Shown piece after piece: positions 54,169 to 64,000 of a stretch of 64,000 nt of DNA; the first letter of the stretch is position 1, and each line of letters begins with the position of its first letter. Made by a program: the position numbers and the translations under genes. Source of the DNA: Gonatopus flavifemur. Taxonomy: Eukaryota; Arthropoda; Insecta; Hymenoptera; Dryinidae. The notes beneath the pieces were generated by a model. It searched no databases, was not told the origin of the DNA, and saw only the letters and a list, made by a program, of their open reading frames with translations. The stretch is from NCBI GenBank assembly GCA_018340375.1, contig JAFFJZ010000011.1:744001-808000 (forward strand), written 5' to 3'.

Positions 54169-54715
54169 CAGTGGATCCCACATTCACATCCCGGATTTTA
54201 CAGGTATATTTTGCAGCCAAAATGCAATAATTTCCCGTGGGAAGAAATTTTTTTTGGCTTAGCTTTTGAGATATGAAGATTTTTAGATTTTTTCTAGATC
54301 AAAATCATTCAAACGCGTTGTGTGCTACATACTTGAACTTAATACCATCCGTAAAGTTGGAAAACGGTGGATCTCTGGGAAAAACATGAGGCTGTCTCAT
54401 CTTTCTTTGTTTCGTGGCTACAATAATTTGAGGTCGCTGAATTCTGATTGGCTGAAAGCCAAAAAATTTCGAATCGCCATAACTTCGAATTGAGACACAA
54501 TAGAATACTTCGATTTTTTCCCCAGACATCCGCCGTTTTCCAACTTAGTCAATGGTGTGAAGCTGAAGTTTGTACCACATAATTCTTTCGAGTTATTTAG
54601 ATTCTCATATCTCGAAAACCAAGCCTCAAAAAAATTTTTTTCCAAGGGAAAATTGTTGCATTTTGGCTGCAAAATCCACCTGTAAAATCCGGGAGACAAA
54701 TTCTGGGACACTCTG
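54169..54715. mobile_element. Element with about 200-bp inverted repeats and CAGAGTGTCCCAG end
   Basis: The right end is the complement of CAGAGTGTCCCAGAATTTG and is followed by TA; the left end CAGTGGATCCCACATTC is more decayed. Arms share CCCGGATTTTACAGGT, TTTTGCAGCCAAAATGCAA and GTTGGAAAACGG. Its terminus resembles CAGGGTGTCCC of the DD41D transposon at 26936. Confidence 0.82.
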
Positions 54716-55154
54716 TATATGGAAAATACAACGTTCTCCGGATATTCACGGTTATTATATAAAATTGATATTTAGAGGATTTTACTTAACCAAGTCTCAA
54801 AAGTGAGTTTGTCAGCTTCGAGTAGGATTATCACTTGTTCCCTGAAGAATCAAAGGTTTACTCTAAAATTGGAGTGGTATTGAATTCGTAACCACATACC
54901 TTAGACCATCATCCTAAAAAAGTGGAAATTGCCCTTGGAAATTCCACAAGCTCACTTCTGCCCGGCTGAACAACGAGATCTTATTCCAAAAATTTTGAAG
55001 AGTATATGGAAAATTTTCCAAAAAAATGTCTCGCAGTGTAAAAGAACATACGGATACTTAGAAAGACCGATGCTGATTTTTCAATGGCTGATATTGCGGC
55101 TCCTCAGAATACTCTCAGCTGTCACTATAGAATATTCGGAATACAGAGGCTCAG
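54716..55154. other. Unassigned spacer
   Basis: No gene or repeat recognised. Confidence 0.3.
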
Positions 55155-55232
55155 AGAACTAAGAGAAAGAGAGAGAGGGAGAGAGAGAAAGGGGGGAGGG
55201 AGGGAGGGAGGGAGGGAGAGGATGAAGAAGGG
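55155..55232 (+). repeat. (GA)n / (GGGA)n simple repeat with a GGG-run cluster
   Basis: AGAGAAAGAGAGAGAGGGAG followed at 55191-55217 by six GGG runs separated by single A residues, a strong G-quadruplex pattern on the plus strand. Confidence 0.95.
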
Positions 55233-55439
55233 AGAGAAGGAATTTTCAAAATTATTGAGACGTCATTAGTTTTAGAATCATAATGATATATAAATGAATA
55301 TTGCTTCCTCGTTAGAGGGAATTTGCGCGATCGTTTCCGGGGATCGAAGAATTTTTCATCTCCAAAATGAAAATTTCTCATATCTATAAGTGTTTCTTCG
55401 AGCTTAGGAAAAAATTGTGTTCCACGTGTGTCTGTATGA

Positions 55440-56260
55440 ATGGAAGGATGTACTCGTGGAAGGAATGGCAAACGCGGATATCTTCCGTTCCTATTATCCG
55501 ATCGTCATGAAATTTTTACTACAAAATTATATGCGGGGTTGATAGTAGTCTTGTATAATTTTCGACTTGATTAATTCGAGGGCACGGGAACAGGAAGAAA
55601 CTTTTCGTGCAATTAAAATGAAACCATCTTGAATCCATGCATACTTATTGGATGTTGCTGAAGTTTGAATCGTTTATTGAAACAAATTAATAACTGAATT
55701 TTCGTTTCGTTTCCATAAACAATTCAAAATTCAAGAACATACTTAATGGCACGCTTTCAAAATATTGCCGGATAATGCTGATTGCAAAAACACATTTCCC
55801 ACAATTTTCAAGCGATCCATGTGAAACTTACACAAGACCACTATCGTAACGTAACTGTAACGTGGCTCAAATTTCATAGCAATCGGATAATACGGAGCGA
55901 AGATATGCACAGTCGCAAAATCACAATCTTTCAAACAATATTCCGCAATATTTCCGAAACGCGTTATCTGATTCATCTGAAAACCAATAGATATTGCGTC
56001 CTCAATGAGACGAACGAATTGCGAAAACATTTGTTCGAATCGGTGATCCTTTGAGGAGTTATCATGAACCAAAGAAACGGACACGCCGGCACAGACAGAC
56101 AACCAGACAAACAGACACACGGACATCTTTGGGGATCGCGTTTTTTCAACGTTACGAAGGGTACCCTCTTCTGTACAATGGATTTTTGACCGTTTCACAA
56201 TACTTCCGTTTTCTTATAGATAAGGAGCATGGAAGTGAAGAAAACCCAGGTATAGTTATG
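55440..56260 (-). repeat. Family N dispersed repeat, minus orientation
   Basis: The complement follows the order seen at 47490-48050. The two copies are clearly similar over about 700 bp. It contains a nested AY palindrome at 55653-55742. The 151-codon open frame 55743-56198 corresponds to the one at 47552 and is treated as non-coding. Confidence 0.75.
55653..55742. mobile_element. Short AY-family palindrome
   Basis: GTTGCTGAAGTTTGAATCGT pairs with CAATTCAAAATTCAAGAAC. Shorter version of 5577-5794. Confidence 0.6.
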
Positions 56261-56862
56261 AAATTGATTTGTTTGAAGTAACCATGTTATTGTTCCATTA
56301 TCATCAAGATCTGGTGAGTGTTATGGGAATATGCGGTTCAGTAATCATGACCAAAAGTGCCAATTTTTCTCTGCCCTAATATTGAGCCATGAAATTTGCG
56401 ATGAAATCAAAAATTCATGTTACAAGAAGTCTACTCAAAGTTCACTCCAATATCAGATAAACTGAACAAAAATCTGGTTTTGGTATTGAATAAACCAATC
56501 CTCATTCAATTCATATAAATGTTGAACAACCGTTTTCTCCGTTGATTTCACGTATCTCTTCATTGGACATCTTCCAAAACACAAATTCTTCATAAAAGCA
56601 CACAAAATTTTTCTCTGTTTCAAGCTATCCAAAATGTATACATGCAAGGATTGAAACCCTTCATTACGTCTTTGCAACCCGACAAGGGTAAATATGGTTG
56701 TTTCCATGCATTCGCAACTGTATACCTTGAGGATCGATGTTAAAGATTTTCATGATTTTAATGTTCAGGATTTTTATTACTACCGTAGAGGAATTAAAAA
56801 ACATTAAAAATTTTGTCCCTCAATATTTTAGAAAAAAAAGTTGAGGGAAAATATGAACAAAA
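56261..56862. other. Unassigned spacer
   Basis: No gene recognised. Confidence 0.3.
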
Positions 56863-56865
56863 AAA

Positions 56866-56907
<42 letters not shown>

Positions 56908-56937
56908 GAGAAAGGGAGAAAGGGAGAAAGGGAGAAC
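56863..56937 (+). repeat. (GA)n followed by 8-bp AAAGGGAG repeats
   Basis: About 40 bp of GA dinucleotides, then GGG at 56906, 56914, 56922 and 56930, a regular 8-bp period that also fits a long-loop G-quadruplex pattern. Confidence 0.95.
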
Positions 56938-57512
56938 CTGATCAACAGACAAACAGACACAGAAACCGAGGTCCGCCCTGCAGCTCGGATTTGAGTAGCA
57001 GATACGATACCCTCCTCCCACCGGGTTCCCGTGTGATCAGCATCTACAGGAGTAGAAGTTTCGCAATGTGTGACAGTGTGCAGGTAGTATACAGGTAGAT
57101 GTGGTGAATTTGTATAGTAAAATGGCTGCTCCAGCCATAAGATCTTCCTTGCCTTGTATGTATTCATGCACGAATGTTCAGATTTCTGTGGTACGTCGGA
57201 ATACTTCTATTGGATTGACCGAGCAAAACAGGCTTGCGAAATCGTTTTGTCGTATAGATATATATTTGTGTTTCGGATAATGAAATTATATTGTATTTTC
57301 GAAAATTTGGTTTTTTTCGAATTCTTATGTGCAATTGGATACAGAAACGGAATTCGTTTAGATATGAAAGATAAGCTGTTTCAACGGAATTCAGAATTCC
57401 GATACGAACAAACAAAAAGTTGGTTATTACTAAGATTAAATTTTCTATATTACGCCAAGACATTCAGCCCTTCAACTTTGATTTTCTCGATTATATTGTT
57501 TGTATGGTTTTA
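56938..57512. other. Spacer with a N-like fragment and a long open frame
   Basis: CAACAGACAAACAGACAC recalls family N. Open frame 57154-57603 (+, 149 codons) is rich in Phe, Tyr and Leu, runs into the MITE at 57513 and has no recognised domain. I do not call a gene. Confidence 0.35.
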
Positions 57513-57718
57513 CCCAAGTAACACGAAAGTGCTGGTACTGTGGACATGCCACTTGGTTATATTTGTGTGGTACAGCAAAAAACATTCCATGGCACGTTTA
57601 TAGAACGTTCATTTTTCTGAACGTACTATGAAGATAATTCGAACGTGTTCAGCTGTACCGAATGCATGCTATAAGAATATTCTATGGATCTTCTATGTAC
57701 GTGGTTGTGCTGCTTGGG
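57513..57718. mobile_element. MITE with CCCAAGTAACAC / GTGCTGCTTGGG ends
   Basis: Inner arms: TGGCACGTTTATAGAACGTTC, ATTCTATGGATCTTCTATG. A B-like relative by ends and by GAACGTTC words. Confidence 0.7.
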
Positions 57719-58120
57719 ATCTTCTTGGTTTCAGTACAACAAAATGAAGAAAGAAATCAGAATGAACTGTATTGGAGAAATTTATGCAGAAGGGAAACAA
57801 GTTCCATTTTCTTATAAACAAGGGATATGCCAATGATATTTATGTTGAAAATATACTTATTTTTCATTGAATTTTCTTATATACCCCAAGAGAACAAGAG
57901 GGCCGCCAAACATTCAATGAACATTGAACAAAGATTCAAGATCACAAATTTGGATAGCTGAAAATATTGCGGTGAAGGCTAAATCTTAGTTATTATAGCA
58001 ATAACTTTTATTGACACAGCTAACAAATAGTTACCATTGCGAATTTTTAACTATCCAATTATTAACCAAAACCTTTCGTCATTCTAAATTTCTTTCTCAA
58101 TCAAATTTTCCATTTGATTT
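57719..58120. other. Unassigned spacer
   Basis: No gene or repeat recognised. Confidence 0.3.
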
Positions 58121-58227
58121 CCCTAGTAGCATAAAATATTCGTCAAACATTTTCAGAATGTTCGCGGAACGTTGGAATATTCTAGGAACGTTCGGAGAAT
58201 ATTTTATGTATATTAGTGTTACTCAGG
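58121..58227. mobile_element. Short MITE (CCCTAGTAGCATAAAATATTC)
   Basis: CCCTAGTAGCATAAAATATT pairs with GAATATTTTATGTAT and GTTACTCAGG; the centre GAATGTTC...GAACGTT also pairs. Confidence 0.7.
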
Positions 58228-58950
58228 TTATATCTATTGTCACGGACGCCAAGTACATTTTGAAATTGAGAAATATCAAAACATAGAAATATAAATTTCT
58301 CTTCTTCTTTGTTGTTGGCAAAATGATTTTATATTTATGATTAATTGCAGACAAAACAATCCTCAGATGAAAAATCGAAAGGGCATATCAATAACCGTGT
58401 AATCGCGTAGCGGAAGATCAATCCTCAAGTTTTTTGTTGCTTTACGTTTATTCTCAGTTGACATGGATACAATCATAGGGATAAGTTGTTCCAATTTCGT
58501 ATTCAATTTGGAGGTACCACAATCTTCTATACGAATAATGTAGAAAAAAAGTATATTCATATGAGAATAATAATCCGATCCACAAGGAAATTAACCAATG
58601 AGAAGTATAGTTTTCATAAAAGTGATGAAGATTTAAGTAGAGAAAGTAAGAAAGTGAGATTATAATCGCATGTTCGCTGAGTTTACAAAATCTAAATTTC
58701 AAATATTATCGATCAAATAAGGCCACCCAACAATACCCTATTTATTATGTTCCTTAGCAGCATGGCGATTGATTATCCACAGTAGGTTTTAGATACGTGG
58801 TTGACGTTTGATTGAATTTTAACAGGAAATTTTACACGCAAAATACTGAATGTTTCATTATTTAACAAACTGCCTGTCAATTTAGGGAAAGAAGAGTTCC
58901 AATGAACAATATTACAAACGCGGAAGCCCAAATGCAATAGGCATCATCAA
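58228..58950. other. Unassigned spacer
   Basis: No gene recognised. Confidence 0.3.
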
Positions 58951-59249
58951 CACTGTGGGAAAAATTTTTTAATTTAATAAAGAATTTTTCGGGAAATTCA
59001 ATATTTCTATATCGAATTTAATGAAGTTCTTGAACTTAATGTTAATCATAGAATTTTAGAATTTCTTATTGAAATGTGAGGAAGTAATTATTAAATTTAC
59101 AAATATTGTATCAACATTGAGAAGAACATGTTCAAAATGAAGACTCGTATCATTGAGATGAAAATTAGAATATAAAATTTAATAGATTGTGTTATGTGAA
59201 AAGTTTTCCAACAATTTTATAAAACTCATGGCAGATTTTTTTTATGGTG
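58951..59249. mobile_element. V-family MITE
   Basis: Begins CACTGTGGGAAAAATT; right part GATTGTGTTATGTGAAAAGT and GGCAGATTTTTTTTATGGTG matches 59660-59719. Confidence 0.7.
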
Positions 59250-59413
59250 AATGTCATCCCAAAAATTATTACTTTGCTATGAAGGGTAGTGAAGAAATTA
59301 CTAATTACAAGCGTTTATGTCCATATTGTTCTTCAGTGAAACTTTTTTTCCACAAATTGACATTCGAATGGCTTTACGCAACAACGTCTGAACCAACATT
59401 GAAAAAAAATCCA

Positions 59414-59719
59414 CACTGTTGGAAAAATTCATAAATTTAAAAGAAAAATTCTTGTGAAATTTGATGTTCCCATATTAAATTCAATGAAGTTCTTAGATTT
59501 ATTATGGGCTATGAAATTTCAGAATTCCGCATTGAAATATAGGGGATTAATTATCAAATTCACCCATATCTTATGAAAATTAAAAAGAAAATTCTTGAAA
59601 TTAAGAGTTCTCTCTCATATTATTGAGGTCAATATCATATTATGAGATTCAATAGATTGTGTTATGTAAAAAGTTTCATAATATGTTTATGAAACTGAAG
59701 GCAGATTTTTTTTACAGTG
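59414..59719. mobile_element. V-family MITE, adjacent direct copy
   Basis: Begins CACTGTTGGAAAAATTC, ends GGCAGATTTTTTTTACAGTG. Same orientation as 58951-59249 and 164 bp to its right. Confidence 0.75.
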
Positions 59720-59935
59720 ACATTGTACCGAATTATAACATAAATTTGACGTTCTACGCAATTGTGGGGGTCAAATTGGGGCTCTACTGACAAACCACGG
59801 AAGAAAACATGTGGAAAAGTTTTGTGGAAAATAATCATGCTCGTTGGAATCCTGTGGTACCTAAGTTCTCCCATGTCGTTCTTCAGTACTTCTTCGAAGT
59901 TCATCACCCCGGCTTGTCTTATCAAGGGAAAGATA

Positions 59936-60186
59936 CACGGAGAAAAATAAACAGTAACAGTGACTGTGAATGGCAGTAATCGGTTGAAAAACAAATGAAG
60001 ATACAGTAGGATAGTAACGATTATCGCGATCACCGTCATAGGTACTGCATTGAAATTTGTCATTACTGTCCGGCCAGTACCTATGACGGTGATCGCGATA
60101 ATCTTCACTATCCTACTGTGTCTTCATTTGTTTTTCAACCGATTACTGTCACTCACAGTCACTGTTACTGTTTATTTTTCTCCGTG
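59936..60186. mobile_element. Near-perfect 251-bp hairpin MITE (CACGGAGAAAAATAAACAG)
   Basis: TA duplication 59934-59935 and 60187-60188. Arms of about 110 bp pair almost completely: CACGGAGAAAAATAAACAGT, CAGTGACTGTGA, AATCGGTTGAAAAACAAATG, ATTATCGCGATCACCGTCAT. Probably the youngest element of the CACGG group here. Confidence 0.95.
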
Positions 60187-60188
60187 TA

Positions 60189-60793
60189 GGGCCTATGATT
60201 TTTGGGCTGTGCTCTTGGCATGATCTCCTACACATTTGCATACCTATCAAACCCAATGTGATGAAACACCTGGGAACCTTTCATTGTAAGGTATTCATCA
60301 AAAGATCAATTCGAATTCAAAGTATATTCATAATGGATTCATGTTTACTGTCATAACGGGAGCTCTTTGGAGGGACTCATTTTCTGTATAGGTTATGACT
60401 TGTTTGATGAAATCCTCCAACCCTATCTGTTATCAGCAAATGTTACGTATTACGAGACATAAGATGAATATCCAATGTGAAACCAACATAGTTGTCTAAT
60501 TTTGCTCAAGTTTGAATCGTTCATTGAAACGATTCCGTAATCGACTAGCGAAATATTCATTTGTGAAAAGCTCAAAATCTTAGAGTATATTTTTCGAACG
60601 ATGTCCCCAATTCCGAGGAATCAATTTGAGAAGATAAATAATGATAATTCATCAGATTTTGTTGGTTTGAATTCTCGTTTCGTTCCTACAATCTGTTGAT
60701 TGTATATCGGATAATTGTCGTATCGTATATCGTAATAATATCGGAAATCTATTGTTTTTTTTAATTGCAAGTCCGATAAGAATACAATATAAA
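60189..60793. other. Spacer with one AY arm
   Basis: CAAGTTTGAATCGTTCATTGAA at about 60508 matches AY arms. No gene recognised. Confidence 0.35.
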
Positions 60794-61084
60794 CCCATAC
60801 AGCACAAGAGTTCCCGCAAAGAGCTCCCGTTCTGCTAATCAAAATGTATTCATTATGAATATTTTCGATTCAATATGAATTATTAATGAACAACTTAATG
60901 TTCAGAAAGAATCCATATCAAAATTTCATAAGGAATCTTATGGGCATTCAATACGAGTTCATTTTGAATTCAAAATATTTTTAATGAATACATATTATAA
61001 TAAATATTTATAATGAATATTGATTAGCATAACGGGGATTGTTTGAGAGGTCTTTAGGAAGTCTTTCAGGGGTGCGCGGGTATT
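60794..61084. mobile_element. AJ-family MITE, second copy
   Basis: CCCATACAGCACAAGAGTTC and GCAAAGAGCTCC, TATTCATTATGAATATTTT match 37138-37421. The right end is lost or abuts the B copy at 61085. Confidence 0.72.
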
Positions 61085-61406
61085 CCCAAGCAGCAACAGA
61101 AGTTCAAAGTATATACGAAATAGAAACGTTCGTAGAATGTACGAATGAGATACGAAGAATATATAATGAACGTTCATAGAATATTCGAATGAGGCTGTTA
61201 TAAATATACTTAGAACGTAGATAGTACATCCGAAATGTACGATATTCATTCAATCGACGTTCGATTGACGTACCGTCGTATATTCGATTACATACGTTCG
61301 ATGAATATGCATAGCACCTATGAAACGGTCTCATTGGAATATGCAGAGAACATAAATATTTCGAATATTAGAAGAACGTTCATTGTATATTCTGGTGTAA
61401 CTGGGT
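61085..61406. mobile_element. B-family MITE, third copy
   Basis: CCCAAGCAGCAACAGAAGTT start; same interior as 2219-2536 (GAAACGTTCGTAGAATGTAC). The right end is slightly decayed (GTGTAACTGGG). Confidence 0.87.
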
Positions 61407-61833
61407 TGGATTTTTTCGGGTCGGATCGGGGCGGGTAATTTGATGTGAGTGTTGGCTCAGGTACCCGAAATTTTCGGATTACCCGAAGTTTCTGAGTACC
61501 CGAATATCAGCGGGTTACCCAAAATTTCTGAGTCCGCTAAGATCGTAGGATTATCGAAAAATCTCGACATTCGGAATCAATGGGATATTTGATTCTACCA
61601 AAGTTCTTAAATTCTCATAATAAAAGGAGAAATGATCCCTCTTGTGCATTTGATTCAAAATTTGTTTTAATAAATAACCATTATTTTGTAATTCACTTCG
61701 GTATGTATATAGAGCTCAATGGATCAGCCCTATCCAACTCTGACTAAACTATAGCAAACGAGGTATTCTTATTGTAGTCAAAAACATTCAACCGGTAGAT
61801 AGCGCTAGTTGTGTAGCTATCCAATAAATATAC
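61407..61833. repeat. TACCCGAA/TTCGGGTA short repeat patch and spacer
   Basis: 61440-61530 repeats GTACCCGAA.TTTC, ATTACCCGAAGTTTCTGAG, GTACCCGAATA and GGTTACCCAAAATTTCTGAG, a degenerate unit of about 20-25 bp. The rest is unassigned. Confidence 0.55.
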
Positions 61834-62337
61834 CGTGTTTCAAGATATCTTTACGAAAAGTCTAAGATGTCTGATGCGAGATATCATGTCTTTAGATATC
61901 ATTCAGATGCCTCTGTAACTGTTCCAACATCTGCGAGATATCTACACAGAGAAAAGTTTATATTAAAGATTACTATATTTTTATGGTACTCGTGGGATAT
62001 AATTTATTATGAGGCTCAGAACTATATTTATTTCAAATTATAACATATTTATCTCCATCCTCACGAGAGAGTATGGTGAATGCTCGTATACTTGTGGTTC
62101 ATAACGACATAATCAAGTATATCCCAAAAGTACAATATAAATATGGTAATATCTAATATGAAATTTTTACTGTGTATAAGATCTCTTTTAAGATGTTTTC
62201 CAAGATATCAGAAAAGAGATCTTATAGTTACCTCACAGATATCTTTTAGATGTAAGGACAGTTTGAGAGATCTGAAAGATATCTAAGAGTGTTGCACCAG
62301 ATATCTTAGACTTTTCGTGAAGATATCTCAAGACTCG
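61834..62337. mobile_element. AGATATC-rich MITE interrupted by a CACAG element
   Basis: TTCAAGATATCTTTACGAAA pairs with TTTCGTGAAGATATCTCAAG, and AAGTCTAAGATGTC pairs with GATATCTTAGACTT. AGATATC and its variants recur more than ten times inside. Confidence 0.78.
61945..62174. mobile_element. CACAGAG-type MITE nested in the AGATATC element
   Basis: Ends CACAGAGAAAAGTTTATAT and ATATGAAATTTTTACTGTG, TA on both sides (61943-61944 and 62175-62176). Inner TACTATATTTTTATGGTACT pairs with AGTACAATATAAATATGGTA. Confidence 0.85.
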
Positions 62338-62399
62338 GAATGGTCATTAGGTAGGCTATTTCTCCTAATCTGATTGGATTACTAAGCGGTAGGTATATT

Positions 62400-62641
62400 C
62401 TAGGCAGCACATCAAAATCATCAGCGTTGTACTGCGGATTAGTTCAAATGACGATAATGAGAAACCTCAAAAGTGGGGCAGGCGGATAGGACTAGGGACG
62501 CCGATTGTTTCGGATGAGTATATTCTGTACACATTTTTAGAATTTTTTGTTCGTATTTCTCCGAAACAGTGCCACTTAGACTTTTTATCTATGATCGCAG
62601 AATAAGCGCAGGATGTTTCCAAAGTTCTCGTGCTACTTGGG
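62400..62641. mobile_element. MITE with AGGCAGCACA / GTGCTACTTGGG ends
   Basis: Only the ends pair well (GGCAGCAC with GTGCTACTTGG). Fits the CCCAAGNAGCA terminal group. Confidence 0.5.
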
Positions 62642-62685
62642 AGTCGATTTATTGCATTACATTGATTACAAGTGATTCAATACCA

Positions 62686-62834
62686 CACTGAGAGAAGGAT
62701 TTAGTTATAATTACTAGCATTTAGTAATAGTTAACAAATTAATAAGTTGGATATGGTGAAATAAATATTCAGCTCCAATTATTGACATACAGATTTAGAA
62801 CTAAGACTTGTATTGAGGCAAATTAATTGAATTA
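62686..62834. mobile_element. Left part of a CACTGAGAGAA MITE
   Basis: CACTGAGAGAAGGATTTAGT with no matching right end; interrupted by the AP element at 62835. Confidence 0.5.
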
Positions 62835-63400
62835 CCCAAGCGTGTATTGCCTATAATGACAATGGGCCCCAGGCTGGGTCCATCCTCATTAACCCAGTAT
62901 TGAGGAATGGCGATGGGGCCCATGTTGGCTCAATCTTGGCCCTGTTGTGCTTTCCCATACAATTATAGTTGAAAAAAAATGGAGATAATGTATCTTAGTG
63001 CGGGCACATTCGAACTTGGCCCCAATTTGGACCAGCGTTAGGCCAAGATTGGGGTGAATTTATATCCCGAGCATGTGTGTACAATCCTCAGCGTGTAAGA
63101 ATTTTGGTCCCACTCTGGCCCAGTCTTGGGCCCATATTGGCAGGATGGGGCCCATGCTGGCCCGGGGTGGGCCCCATGGTATATACATGCTAGGGATTTT
63201 CCAATTTCAAAACAAAAAAGAAGGGGCAGTATTGATTGCCTAGTCTGGGTTCATGCTGGGCCGGTGGTAATACCAATTCTCGGGCAAAGCAATACGGCCA
63301 AGCTGGGAACGATGTTATCATCCCAGAGTTGGTCCCACGCTGGGTAGCATGGGCACCCACCCTGGGCATAGATGGGGCCCGCCGTCAATACACACTTGGG
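62835..63400. mobile_element. AP element, GC-rich, copy 2
   Basis: Ends CCCAAGCGTGTATTG and CAATACACACTTGGG with TA duplication (62833-62834 and 63401-63402). Very similar to 41634-42197 throughout. It inserted to the right of an orphan CACTGAG end at 62686. Confidence 0.92.
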
Positions 63401-63402
63401 TA

Positions 63403-63792
63403 TTAATATAAACAGGAAAGTGCCTTCTTCAAAAATAGTACAATTCACTATATAATATAGCAATCAATGTTTTCAGTAGAATCAGCTACGTAACCCCTTG
63501 ATCACATGATGTGAAATATAAAGATTTAACGTCACGACGTATCATTGTCAATCATTGTGAGAACGGGCAGTTTCTATAATTTCCATGACTCACCCACACA
63601 GCATACGTGGCAAAAAAAATATGCCTAAAACATGAAATTACGTGGATGGCACATTCGCGGTCATTTTCATCTTCCTCCCACATTCTTGCTACGTGTAAAT
63701 GTTTTTGAATATGCCAGGCAGGTGTGAACCATGTTCCTTTGCCATATGTGGTGTATGGGTCATTTGAATTTCATGTGCTACAAGTAAGAATA
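63403..63792. other. Unassigned spacer
   Basis: No gene or repeat recognised. Confidence 0.3.
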
Positions 63793-64000
63793 CACTGTTC
63801 AAAATTTCTTGAAATTTCATTCATCTTTCAAGTACACTGGCGAATGAAATTTGAAATTCTTGCTGATCGAATTGAGTATTCAGTTACACGTGATTGAATT
63901 CTAAATTTTCGCTATATCATATTATGTACCCATCATAGAATAGTTTGGTAACTGAATCTTCATCGACATGTTATTGAAATTCCAAGAACTTTTTCTATCA
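63793..64000. mobile_element. W-family MITE, cut by the window end
   Basis: TA then CACTGTTCAAAATTTCTTG; words TTGAAATTTCATTCATC, TCGCTATATCATATTATG and GTAACTGAATCTTCAT parallel 32125-32390. The right end lies beyond the window. Confidence 0.75.

Noticed and set aside
57154..57603. 149-codon open frame on the plus strand
   Set aside because: Phe/Tyr/Leu-rich composition that mirrors T-rich DNA, no domain, and its 3' end runs into a MITE.
1..64000. CRISPR arrays, operons and bacterial regulatory elements
   Set aside because: None seen. The repeats are inverted-repeat transposons and the sequence has eukaryotic character.

Overview
The window looks like intergenic or intronic DNA from a repeat-rich, AT-rich arthropod (most likely insect) nuclear genome. 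There are no bacterial signals: no operons, ribosome-binding sites or dense ORFs. I recognise no intact host gene, tRNA or rRNA. Nearly everything identifiable is transposon-derived. The only recognisable protein is a broken Tc1/mariner-superfamily transposase at about 27.7-28.7 kb. The insect assignment is inference from that transposase family and from the style of the inverted-repeat elements. I cannot name the species.

Layout. 0-3 kb: small inverted-repeat elements (MITEs), one inserted in another. 3.2-4.2 kb: a three-level nest of elements. 4.3-10 kb: a dispersed repeat (called family N here), several hairpin MITEs, and single-copy sequence. 10.9-15.7 kb: more MITEs, including one carrying three TATCGATA motifs. 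17.2-18.1 kb: a degenerate tandem array with a period near 150 bp. 18.4-21.3 kb: nested MITEs. 21.9-22.1 kb: a possible host exon on the minus strand. 24.9-25.6 kb: an element with long inverted repeats. 26.9-29.3 kb: the DD41D transposon, whose left arm is an inverted, internally deleted copy of its own 3' half. 29.5-38 kb: further MITEs, including a 780-bp near-complete palindrome. 41.6-42.8 kb and 62.8-63.4 kb: two highly similar GC-rich elements and a cleanly nested pair. 47.4-48.8 kb and 55.4-56.3 kb: long family N copies in opposite orientations. 49.7-52.2 kb: an AT-rich cluster of palindromic elements followed by another nest. 53-54.7 kb and 57.5-62.6 kb: more inverted-repeat elements, including a near-perfect 251-bp hairpin.

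How the parts relate. Many elements with unrelated interiors share a few terminal sequences (CACGGAGAAAA, CACTGAGAGAAA, CACTGTTAGAAA, CCCAAGCAGCA) and are flanked by TA. TA flanks are the target-site signature of Tc1/mariner-type transposition, so several non-autonomous families were probably moved by a few transposases that are not in this window. The one transposase present is dead as read (two in-frame TGA codons), and its termini (CAGGGTGTCCC type) differ from the common MITE termini except for one element at 54.2-54.7 kb. Element and family names used here are local labels, not database names. Boundaries were read by eye from inverted repeats and may be off by a few bases.
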